Source: Sphingobacteriales bacterium (GTDB taxonomy: Bacteria > Bacteroidota > Bacteroidia > Sphingobacteriales > Sphingobacteriaceae). Taken from it: 10,490 nucleotides of DNA. The notes beneath the pieces are model-generated. The model was not told the origin of the DNA. It saw only the letters and a program-made list of their open reading frames with translations, and did not search any database. Location: the NCBI GenBank assembly GCA_947478655.1, contig CANJWU010000027.1, positions 1 to 10,490 on the forward strand, given 5' to 3'. The translations under genes were made by a program, and so were the position numbers. The first letter of the stretch is position 1; each line of letters opens with the position of its first letter. Of the stretch, positions 1 through 7,747 are shown one piece after another.

Positions 1-789
1 ACCAAATACAGTAGTATTAACCAACATAGCCCTTTTAGATGGGCCGGTAAACCATCCTTTGTTTAATTCCCCTTCGGGTTCGCATGCGCCTAAATATTTC
101 CATGTTCCATCGACCCAAGCTTCTACCCAAGCATGGTTGTCGTCGCAATGCGCCCAACGGGGTGTATAACATTGACGAGCAGGAATACCAACCGAACGCA
201 ATGCAGTGACCAATAAAGTTGATTCTTCGCCGCACCTACCAAAAGTAGATTTTACACAATTTAAAGGAGAGGATGTTCGATCGTCTGTAGATCGGTAAAT
301 TACTTTTTCGTGGCACCAGTGGTTTACCTCCAAAACGGCTGCTTCCATGGATAAGCCGGCTACCCTATCTTTGAGCGCTTGGTAAAAAACCAAACGAGCC
401 GTATCTAGCGTTTCGGTATTTACTCTAATGGGCAACACAAAATGTCGATAAATATTTTCTGGAATTTTATCGGCCCAAGGCATGCTTAGTTTTGCCTGCG
501 CAGACGATTGAATATTTTTCAAATAAAATTCGCCATCGTAATCTGCTAAATCTGACAAAGGCATATAGGCATATAAAAACTTCAAGGCTTCGGTTTCAAA
601 AGGACTCAAGGATTTATTAAATACATGAAAGAGTGCCGAATCTTTATTTACAGCTAGCGCTTTTTGTCTTTGAAACTGACTATCTACTTTTGCTAAATAA
701 TTAGTGTCGGTAATTAAATGCATTTCTTTTTGGCAAGCAGTAGCTGCAAACATGCAAACAATCAAAAAGATTAAGTTCCTAATTCTCAT
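1..789 (-). CDS. Transglutaminase-like (TGc fold) lipoprotein, partial (C-terminus beyond the window)
   Basis: Open from an ATG at 789 to the window edge: 263 residues seen, C-terminus missing. The N-terminus is a short hydrophobic signal ending in FAATAC, a slightly atypical lipobox with Cys19 as the lipidated residue, so the protein is probably membrane-anchored and exported. Residues about 150-235 form a transglutaminase-like core: GRCGEES with candidate nucleophile Cys186, DDNHAWVEAW with His219, and VDGTWKYLG with Asp227, plus the ALRSVGIPAR segment typical of the fold. In this superfamily the triad serves proteases, transamidases and peptide:N-glycanases; the sequence alone does not choose among them. 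Residues 236-258 (ACEPEGELNKGWF, then a KRAML segment) continue past the core. Six Cys lie between 159 and 236. It is last in the visible operon, 10 bases after the GH20 gene, with no Shine-Dalgarno. Inference: it acts on the glycoprotein or glycopeptide whose sugars the upstream enzymes remove. Fold assignment is secure; activity is not. Confidence 0.85.
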   Translation of the reverse strand, partial: MRIRNLIFLIVCMFAATACQKEMHLITDTNYLAKVDSQFQRQKALAVNKDSALFHVFNKSLSPFETEALKFLYAYMPLSDLADYDGEFYLKNIQSSAQAKLSMPWADKIPENIYRHFVLPIRVNTETLDTARLVFYQALKDRVAGLSMEAAVLEVNHWCHEKVIYRSTDDRTSSPLNCVKSTFGRCGEESTLLVTALRSVGIPARQCYTPRWAHCDDNHAWVEAWVDGTWKYLGACEPEGELNKGWFTGPSKRAMLVNTTVFG

Positions 790-799
790 ATGAATTTAT

Positions 800-3085
800 T
801 TAATAAATACTAATTTCATCTACGAATAACCAAGCCTCACTCCCAGCCGCTTCGTGCCATTCGGGACATTTATCCACTTTTTTTGCAATCAATTTCACAT
901 AGCGTGTACTTGTATTTGACAATTCGAAGCTAAAGTTTTGCATACTTGTTTCGCTCACATTTTGAGGGAACTTATTTTCAAGTACTTTAAATAATTTAAA
1001 TTGAATGCCATCGCTCGAAGTATATAAGGAAACACTTTCGGGAAATAAAATCCAAGATGGCATACTTTGTAAAAAATGCGCTTGAATCCTGTTGATTTTT
1101 TGATTTTCCCCTAAATCTATGATGGCTTCTAAATTATTTTGCTGAAAACCTAACCAAAGTCCATCATGAAAATCAATCGAACCAATGAGCCCATCGACTA
1201 AAGAATTCGCACCATTGGCTGCATAATTATCGCTTGCCTGCGCTTTAATGGAACAAGGCATTGCAATGGCTTGGTGAATATCGAACTGACGGCTAAAGAC
1301 TTCTAATTGGTTAGTGTCTATTTGTTGAATAGCCGCTTTTAAAATTCCAGCCTGTTGCAATTGAATTGCTTTTTGATAAGGCATTGCCTTTGGATTTCCA
1401 ATTTGCGGAAGTGATTGATCTAAAGTATATAAAATTTTTAAATCGGTTTGGGCAGGAATTAATTCTACTTGAAACGATTTATTTATTGGATTGGATTGAA
1501 TCGAAAAAGTGATGGCTTGTTTATCAAAACCATATTGAATACCCAATGCGGTTAAGCGAGGGTAATGCGATTCCACTCTTTGATTGAACGCTTCGAAATG
1601 GCGGGGCATGGGATTTGTCCAGAGTACTTCTGCTAAAGCTAATAAGCGTGGAAACACTTTCGAATCAACTAAGTTTTGTGGTGCTTTTTCGGTCCACATA
1701 TTGCATTCTCCCCCTAAAATGTGTTTTTCATTTTCGGCCGAAATGCCTGCTGGTATTGGATTAAAACTATATACTTTAGCTAAATCTATCGACTTTAAAG
1801 AATAATCAAAATAGCAATGACTAGTTGGCGATACAATGGCATCGTGTTGCGAATTGACTGCTTCAATAGCACCCTCAACACCTCGCCACGATTGAACTGT
1901 AGCATTAGGTGCTAAACCACCTTCTAAAATTTCATCCCAACCAATAATTTTTTTCCCATTTGCATTCGCAAATTGTTCGATGCGTTTGATAAAATAACTT
2001 TGTAATTCGTGCGCATTTTTAAGTTTTTCGTTTTGCATTCTTAGCCGACAAGCCGCGCAGTTTTCCCAACGATATTTAGGTGCTTCGTCGCCTCCAATAT
2101 GAATATATTTAGAAGGAAATAAAGCAAAAACTTCTGTTAGTACATCTGTTAAGAAAACAAATGTGCTATCGCTTCCAGCACAATAAATATCTTTAAAAAC
2201 GCCCCAAGTATTTGCAACCGTAATTGGTGCTTTGGTGCAAGAAAGCCATGGATAAGCCGCAATGGCTGCCATAGAATGGCCTGGCATTTCAATTTCTGGA
2301 ATAACTTCGATGTTTAATTTAGCGGCATAAGCCACCACTTCTTTGATGTCTGCTTGCGTATAAAATCCACCATAAATATTCCCTTCTTTTTCTTTTCTGA
2401 AAGCACCAACAGTGGTAAGTTTTGGATATTTTTTTATCTCTATTCGCCAAGCTTGATCTTCGGTTAAATGCCAATGAAATTTATTCATTTTGTAATAAGC
2501 CAATACATCTAGATAATGAAGTATAAAAGCTTTGTCCATGAAATGTCTACAACAATCTAAATTGAGCCCTCTCCAAGAGAATTTAGGATAGTCGGTAATT
2601 TGTAGACAAGGTAATTGAAACTGCAGCAGGCTTTTTACGTTGCCATTATTTTCTATTGCTACAGGCAACAATTGCCTCATACTTTGTATGCCGTAAAATA
2701 CGCCAGCCAAACTATTTCCAATAATACTCACCTTATTTTTAGTGATAATTAATTGATAGCCTTCTGGGCTAGGAAGCCCCAAATTTGGAGCAATGCCAAT
2801 ATATATCACATTGTTTTCGGGTGAATTTTTGGTACTTACTTTAAAGGGTAAATTTGTTGCCTTTGCCAAAAATGATTGTAAATAAATAGCAGTATTTTTT
2901 AATTCCGAATTTTTATGATCAAAAACGAGTTGTGTGTTTTCATTAAAAATAAATTGCCCTTGACTGCGTGTAATTTTTTGGGGAGCCGGTATAATTTGAA
3001 TATCTGTTGAACTTTGTTGGGCTAAGAGTGTAGCTGGAAATAATCCAAATGCAAGCACAAAAAGTTTTAATATATTTTTTTTCAT
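800..3085 (-). CDS. GH20 beta-N-acetylhexosaminidase with chitobiase-type and F5/8 C-terminal domains
   Basis: Exo-enzyme that removes terminal beta-linked GlcNAc (or GalNAc) by substrate-assisted catalysis, in which the substrate's 2-acetamido group is the nucleophile. The 761 residues begin with a type I signal peptide (likely cleavage after Ala22, before Gln23). A GH20b-type N-terminal alpha/beta domain spans about 28-160 and the GH20 TIM barrel about 165-510. Visible family motifs are WRGLNLDCCRHF, HWHLTEDQAWRIEIKKYP, PEIEMPGH and HIGGDE, whose Asp333-Glu334 pair is the expected polarising and acid residues; Trp383, Trp400 and Trp463 fit the pocket tryptophans. Residues about 522-605 resemble the chitobiase C-terminal domain, and about 609-761 form an F5/8 type C (discoidin-like) domain ending in CPEWHEAAG...DEISIY. 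This two-domain tail is homologous to that of the GH92 protein in the same operon. It starts 5 bases after the fucosidase stop. Likely role: trimming GlcNAc from N-glycan antennae or core; chitooligosaccharide use is an alternative. Confidence 0.95.
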   Translation of the reverse strand: MKKNILKLFVLAFGLFPATLLAQQSSTDIQIIPAPQKITRSQGQFIFNENTQLVFDHKNSELKNTAIYLQSFLAKATNLPFKVSTKNSPENNVIYIGIAPNLGLPSPEGYQLIITKNKVSIIGNSLAGVFYGIQSMRQLLPVAIENNGNVKSLLQFQLPCLQITDYPKFSWRGLNLDCCRHFMDKAFILHYLDVLAYYKMNKFHWHLTEDQAWRIEIKKYPKLTTVGAFRKEKEGNIYGGFYTQADIKEVVAYAAKLNIEVIPEIEMPGHSMAAIAAYPWLSCTKAPITVANTWGVFKDIYCAGSDSTFVFLTDVLTEVFALFPSKYIHIGGDEAPKYRWENCAACRLRMQNEKLKNAHELQSYFIKRIEQFANANGKKIIGWDEILEGGLAPNATVQSWRGVEGAIEAVNSQHDAIVSPTSHCYFDYSLKSIDLAKVYSFNPIPAGISAENEKHILGGECNMWTEKAPQNLVDSKVFPRLLALAEVLWTNPMPRHFEAFNQRVESHYPRLTALGIQYGFDKQAITFSIQSNPINKSFQVELIPAQTDLKILYTLDQSLPQIGNPKAMPYQKAIQLQQAGILKAAIQQIDTNQLEVFSRQFDIHQAIAMPCSIKAQASDNYAANGANSLVDGLIGSIDFHDGLWLGFQQNNLEAIIDLGENQKINRIQAHFLQSMPSWILFPESVSLYTSSDGIQFKLFKVLENKFPQNVSETSMQNFSFELSNTSTRYVKLIAKKVDKCPEWHEAAGSEAWLFVDEISIY

Positions 3086-3090
3086 GTTTT

Positions 3091-4818
3091 TTATTTTTGA
3101 TGCGGAATAAATAATAATTTTTCGAATACCAGCTCTTGACCGGCTAATGGCCGAACCTGTAATTTTATGTCGTTAAATCCTTTATTTATGCTTATTTGAC
3201 CTATATATATTGGTTTGTACAAATAAGCATTGGTATAAGTATAGGCCGTTCGGGCTGGAACTTGAAAAAGCAAATTACGCGTGCTGTCTATTTGTATGCT
3301 ACCCGATATATTACCTTTTAATTCGTTGGCACTTGCTGCTTTTAAATATACATCGTACAAATTTGTATTGGCCATCGAAAAATGCCATTGGATATTATTT
3401 AAAGAACTTTGTTGATTCCATTTTTTCAATAACATTTTATCAAAATATTGCACCAACATATTTTCTTTTTTACTCAACGGATCAAAGCTTGCTGCCTCTG
3501 GTAATAATTCGATTGTTTGAGCAGCAGCATATAAAGGGAATTGCGATTTTAATTCGGGAAGGCCAGCAGTCTCAACGGCAATAACGGTTGCAGCATCATC
3601 TATTTTTATTCCATTGCAATCTATGATACATTGGTTGTTTGAAATATGATAGGGCAATTCTTTTTTAGATGCAAGATGGTAAACCTTGGTGATGTTATTT
3701 TTCAATAGTGGCATAGCCAATTGACGATTAGATGGCATTAAAAAAGCATGCAAATAAATCGTGTTTCCTTTAGTGGTACTTGCACCATAAAATGGCAATT
3801 GTTCGAAGATGCTGGCTTTGGTTCCATAAATAGCATTCCCATTTTCTTTTAACCATTTACCCATAGCCAATAATCTTTCTTGAAACTCAGATTGAATACT
3901 GCCATCGGGTTTAGGGCCTACATTTAATAGTAAATTGCCTCCTTTAGAACAAATATCTATGAGCAATCTAATGAGTCCTCTAGCAGATTTAAACTCTGTA
4001 CTGTATGGGTCGTAGCCCCAACTATCGTTAATGGTATAACATAATTCCCAATTAACGGGTTTACCATTTTCGTTTTTAAGACCTGTTGCAGGCACTGCAT
4101 TTTCGGGGGTTTTAAAATCTCCTTTTACATACCTACTCAATCGGTTATTGATTAAAATACTTGGATTTTTATCACGAATCATTTGATCGAGTGCTACACT
4201 TTCTAAACTATCATGTGTATTTTCCCATTCACCATCGAACCACAATAATGAGGGATGGTAGCGATCGATAATTTCGGATACTTGATTTTTAAAAAATAGT
4301 TTATAGTTATTTGTATTTGCTAATTCCTTTGGTCGATTATCAAAATAGCGACGCGGTAAATAATCTGGATGATGCCAATCCATAACCGAATAATATACCC
4401 CAAAAGGCAAACCTTTCTTTTGTAAACAAGCTTCACTTAATTGCGCCAGAAAGTCAATACTGTAAGGGCTTTTAAAAGAATTGAAATCGGTATATTTTGA
4501 TTGATACATCGAAAACCCTTCGTGGTGTTTAGCCGTAAAAACAAGGTATTTTGCACCAGCTTCCATAAATAATTGAACCCATTGATTGGCATTGAATTGG
4601 CTTGGAGCAAATTGGCTTTGTAGTTTTTCGTAATCGGCTGCTTGTATTTCGAAATGATTTTGCGCCCATTCGGTATAACCAATTTGTGCATACAATCCAT
4701 AATGCACAAAAATGCCAAATTTAGCATCGTTATACCATTGCGAATTTACGGCTGTTTGCGCCTTTCCTAATTGGAAAAACAAGCATAAAAAAATAAAAAA
4801 TAATGGTGTTTTTTTCAT
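3091..4818 (-). CDS. GH29 alpha-L-fucosidase, secreted
   Basis: Retaining exo-alpha-L-fucosidase that removes fucose from glycans. The 575-residue protein has a type I signal peptide (likely cleavage after Ala20, before Gln21). The catalytic barrel spans about 25-340 and shows WYNDAKFGIFVHYG, the KHHEGF motif (97-102), LLWFDGEWE with Asp195 as the expected nucleophile, the WELCYTINDSWGYD block (257-270) and GGNLLLNVGPKPDGSI (293-308). HHEGF and DGEWE resemble the human-FUCA1-like GH29-A group more than the strict alpha-1,3/4 group, but the subfamily needs a tree. The acid/base residue is not safely placed by eye. Residues about 340-425 fit the usual beta domain after the barrel, and about 430-575 look like a further beta-sandwich, unlike the tails of the GH20 and GH92 neighbours. 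One base separates it from the GH92 stop. Likely role here: removing core or antennal fucose from N-glycans; fucose from other polysaccharides is possible. Confidence 0.95.
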   Translation of the reverse strand: MKKTPLFFIFLCLFFQLGKAQTAVNSQWYNDAKFGIFVHYGLYAQIGYTEWAQNHFEIQAADYEKLQSQFAPSQFNANQWVQLFMEAGAKYLVFTAKHHEGFSMYQSKYTDFNSFKSPYSIDFLAQLSEACLQKKGLPFGVYYSVMDWHHPDYLPRRYFDNRPKELANTNNYKLFFKNQVSEIIDRYHPSLLWFDGEWENTHDSLESVALDQMIRDKNPSILINNRLSRYVKGDFKTPENAVPATGLKNENGKPVNWELCYTINDSWGYDPYSTEFKSARGLIRLLIDICSKGGNLLLNVGPKPDGSIQSEFQERLLAMGKWLKENGNAIYGTKASIFEQLPFYGASTTKGNTIYLHAFLMPSNRQLAMPLLKNNITKVYHLASKKELPYHISNNQCIIDCNGIKIDDAATVIAVETAGLPELKSQFPLYAAAQTIELLPEAASFDPLSKKENMLVQYFDKMLLKKWNQQSSLNNIQWHFSMANTNLYDVYLKAASANELKGNISGSIQIDSTRNLLFQVPARTAYTYTNAYLYKPIYIGQISINKGFNDIKLQVRPLAGQELVFEKLLFIPHQK

Positions 4819-4819
4819 C

Positions 4820-7741
4820 TTATTCTATAGCAATTTCGTCTGCAAAAATCCATGAAATGCCTCCGGCGCCTAAGTGCCAGCTTGGACATTGACCAATAGT
4901 TTTTGCTGTAATTTTTACGTACCTCACTTTTGTTGCATTAAAACTTTTAACAAATGCATGAATTAATTTGCTCGCATCGTCTTTAGCCGCATCAAAATGA
5001 ATAGCATCAAATGCTGTAAAATGCTGGCCATCTGTTGAAATAGCATAAGTCACCTCTTTGGGTAAAAAGATCCAAGAACCTTGGTCTTGCAAAAAAGTAG
5101 TGGCAATTTGTTGTATGTTTTTTATTTCTCCCAAATCTACCGTGGCGATTAAATCAGCCCCTTGAAATCCTTGCCATGCGCCAGTTTGAAAGCTTGTAGT
5201 TCCTTTAATAAAATCAACTAATGTATTCGGTCCTGCTGCTGCATATTGCGGTGCATAAGCATTTTGCAATTGCACCTTTCGATGATCTAACATTTTAGTA
5301 TGCACCGACTCCACCGTTTTAGAGGGCAAAGCATTGGCGGAAATGGCCAACATTTTTATTGTAGATGATTGTTTTATAAAAAATGGTTGGCTATATAAAT
5401 TTGATTTAGAATTGGGTACATCTCCATTGAGCGTATAGTAAATTCGCGCATTAGGACTAATACTTTGCATAGCTACTAAGGTAGAATCATAAAAGGTACG
5501 CGAGGCTTGTTGGATATAAGGTGCAGCTGTTATCTGATGATCTTGAATAGCGGTAGCAGCGCCACTTTCTGCTGCCCAATTTTTATTGGCCGTATCGGAC
5601 ATCTGAAATACAAGTTTGCCACCGTTCATAATTGTTTGATGCGAAATATGACTTTGATTGAATTCGACTTGATTTAATTTTGCTGATTGTATGTATTTAT
5701 GCTGATTGAATTTGTCTTTCGCTTTAATAATAAATTTCTTACCATTTTCTAAATGAATGGTTACTTCTTCAAACATGGGTAAACCAATTTCATAATTGGG
5801 CGAGCCTGGCGTTACCGGATATAGACCCATGGCAGACCATACATACCAAGCAGACATTTGACCACAATCTTCGTTACCGATTAAACCAGCAGGATTATTA
5901 CGATACATTTCTTGCGTAATCGTATTTACTAGACTTTGTGTTTTCCATGGTTGCCCAACGGCATTAAACAAATAAGCCATATGATGACTTGGTTCGTTAC
6001 CATGTGCGTATTGTCCTATTAATCCAGTAATGTCGGCTTGTTCTCTTCCAGTAGTAACTGTATCGGCCATAAAAAGTTGCATTAATTTTGCTGCAAATTG
6101 TTCTTTCCCTCCCATCAAATTTATTAAGCCATTGATATCTTGAGGAACCATGAATGCATATTGCCAAGCATTGGCTTCTGTATAATTAAAATTAACTTCG
6201 TAAGGATTAAATGGACTGATCCAAGTATTGTTAATTCTTGCACGCATAAATCCTTGTTCTTGGTCAAAAACATTTTTATAATATTGTGCGCGTTGTATAA
6301 AATTTTGATAATCTTTTTCGTTCCCTAATGCTTTTGCCATTTGGGCAATACACCAATCATCGTATGCGTATTCTAGCGTTTTAGAAACAGATTCAGCGGC
6401 TATGTCTGCTGGTACAAATCCATATTTTCGATAAGCATTTAAAGAAAGCTCATATTGATTAGCCGATTTTTTCATGGCTTCAAATGCTTTGACAACATCG
6501 TATTGACGAATACCTTTGAGATAGGCATCGGCAATAACCGAAACAGCATGATAGCCAATCATACAATTTGTTTCGTTACCCGACAACTCCCATACCGGAA
6601 GCAAGCCACCTTGTGCCGTTTGATGAATAAATGTTTGAATAAAATCGTTGCTTCTTTTTTGATCGATCACCGTTAACAAAGGATGCTCGGCACGATAGGT
6701 ATCCCATAACGAAAAAACAGAATAATTATTGAATTCTTTGGATTGATGTATTTGCAAATCTCGGCCCCTATATTTACCATCTACATCGTTGTACACATTA
6801 GGACTGAGCATGGCATGGTACAAGGCGGTATAAAAAATCTTTTTTAATTTTACACGAGGATCTTTGATGGTAATTTTACCTAATTCGCGGTTCCAATTTG
6901 CGTTAACATTGGCAAGTACTTTTTCAAAAGATTGGTTCGCAATTTCCGTTTCAAGATTAAGTCTTGCACCAGCTTCGCTTACCGCCGATATACCAACTTT
7001 TACTTCTAACATTGAATTTGGATTCTCTTGAAAATGAATAAGCGAAATAATATCCTTACCTAGCATAGTATCCCCTATTTTTATGAATTGTTGATTGGCT
7101 AATTCGATACTTTGAATGGGCCTAGAAAAACGCATCACAAAATATACATGTTGATCATTTGCCCATGCTTTAGAACGGCGCATGCCTTCAATTTCATAAG
7201 CATTGATTTGTTTTAAGCTGGATGCAATCACTTGGTCGCGGTGTTTTAAATTGAGCACCAAATTAACAGATGATTGTGTTGGAAATTGATAACGGTGAAA
7301 CCCTGCTCTACTAGTTGCCGTAAGAGCTACCTTAACCTGATTAGCTAATTGCACTTCATAAAATCCGGCATGTGCAGACTCTGCTTGATGACTAAACTTT
7401 TGTGCATAAGCATAATTTGATAAATCAACTGACTGATTGGTACTGGGCATCAATAAAATATCTCCATAATCGGAAACACCTGTGCCACTTAAATGCGTAT
7501 GAGAAAAACCATAAATGATACTATCATCGTAATGGTAACCGCCGCAACCATCCCAACCATCAAGGCGTGTATCGGGGCTCAATTGCACCATGCCGAATGG
7601 ACTTGAAGCACCCGGAAAGGTATGCCCATGGCCGCCTGTACCTATAAATGGATTGACCAAATACGCTAAATTTGTTGTTTGTTTTTGTGCCGAAGCCAAC
7701 AAAATGGGGAAGCAAAAAAAGTACAAAATGATTTTTTTCAT
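4820..7741 (-). CDS. GH92 alpha-mannosidase with chitobiase-type and F5/8 C-terminal domains
   Basis: GH92 enzymes are calcium-dependent, inverting exo-alpha-mannosidases that act on N-glycans and yeast mannan. The 973-residue protein has a type I signal peptide (likely cleavage after Ala18, before Gln19). The N-terminal beta-sandwich opens with the family signature VNPFIGTGGHGHTFPGAS (29-46), followed by SPFGMVQLSPDTR, GCGGYHYDD and GFSHTHLSGTG. The (alpha/alpha)6 catalytic part shows YSVFSLWDTYRAEHPL (340-355), HGNEPSHH (580-587), where Glu583 matches the general acid of characterised members, and GNEDCGQMSAWYVWSAMGLYP (from 622). The GH92 core ends near 725, close to the common length of about 750. 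The extra portion is a chitobiase C-terminal-like domain (about 738-818) and an F5/8 type C domain (about 820-973) ending CPSWHLGAGG...DEIAIE, homologous to the tail of the GH20 neighbour. It starts 6 bases after the beta-mannosidase stop. The linkage preferred (alpha-1,2, 1,3, 1,6 or other) cannot be read by eye. Confidence 0.96.
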   Translation of the reverse strand: MKKIILYFFCFPILLASAQKQTTNLAYLVNPFIGTGGHGHTFPGASSPFGMVQLSPDTRLDGWDGCGGYHYDDSIIYGFSHTHLSGTGVSDYGDILLMPSTNQSVDLSNYAYAQKFSHQAESAHAGFYEVQLANQVKVALTATSRAGFHRYQFPTQSSVNLVLNLKHRDQVIASSLKQINAYEIEGMRRSKAWANDQHVYFVMRFSRPIQSIELANQQFIKIGDTMLGKDIISLIHFQENPNSMLEVKVGISAVSEAGARLNLETEIANQSFEKVLANVNANWNRELGKITIKDPRVKLKKIFYTALYHAMLSPNVYNDVDGKYRGRDLQIHQSKEFNNYSVFSLWDTYRAEHPLLTVIDQKRSNDFIQTFIHQTAQGGLLPVWELSGNETNCMIGYHAVSVIADAYLKGIRQYDVVKAFEAMKKSANQYELSLNAYRKYGFVPADIAAESVSKTLEYAYDDWCIAQMAKALGNEKDYQNFIQRAQYYKNVFDQEQGFMRARINNTWISPFNPYEVNFNYTEANAWQYAFMVPQDINGLINLMGGKEQFAAKLMQLFMADTVTTGREQADITGLIGQYAHGNEPSHHMAYLFNAVGQPWKTQSLVNTITQEMYRNNPAGLIGNEDCGQMSAWYVWSAMGLYPVTPGSPNYEIGLPMFEEVTIHLENGKKFIIKAKDKFNQHKYIQSAKLNQVEFNQSHISHQTIMNGGKLVFQMSDTANKNWAAESGAATAIQDHQITAAPYIQQASRTFYDSTLVAMQSISPNARIYYTLNGDVPNSKSNLYSQPFFIKQSSTIKMLAISANALPSKTVESVHTKMLDHRKVQLQNAYAPQYAAAGPNTLVDFIKGTTSFQTGAWQGFQGADLIATVDLGEIKNIQQIATTFLQDQGSWIFLPKEVTYAISTDGQHFTAFDAIHFDAAKDDASKLIHAFVKSFNATKVRYVKITAKTIGQCPSWHLGAGGISWIFADEIAIE

Positions 7742-7747
7742 AGGTAT

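Noticed and set aside
35..235. 66-residue minus-strand frame with an Arg-rich translation
   Set aside because: It is an alternative frame inside the transglutaminase-like core, whose own frame carries the catalytic motifs.
3086..3090. Possible terminators or promoters between the genes
   Set aside because: The gaps of 1-10 bases cannot hold a hairpin terminator or a promoter, and no convincing hairpin with a T-run was seen at the gene ends.
3210..3584. 124-residue plus-strand open frame opposite the fucosidase gene
   Set aside because: It lies wholly antisense to a strongly supported GH29 gene, its translation resembles no protein family, and no other plus-strand gene exists nearby.
4437..4727. 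96-residue minus-strand frame inside the fucosidase gene
   Set aside because: Out-of-frame shadow of GH29 coding sequence containing the HHEGF motif in the true frame; no independent start context.
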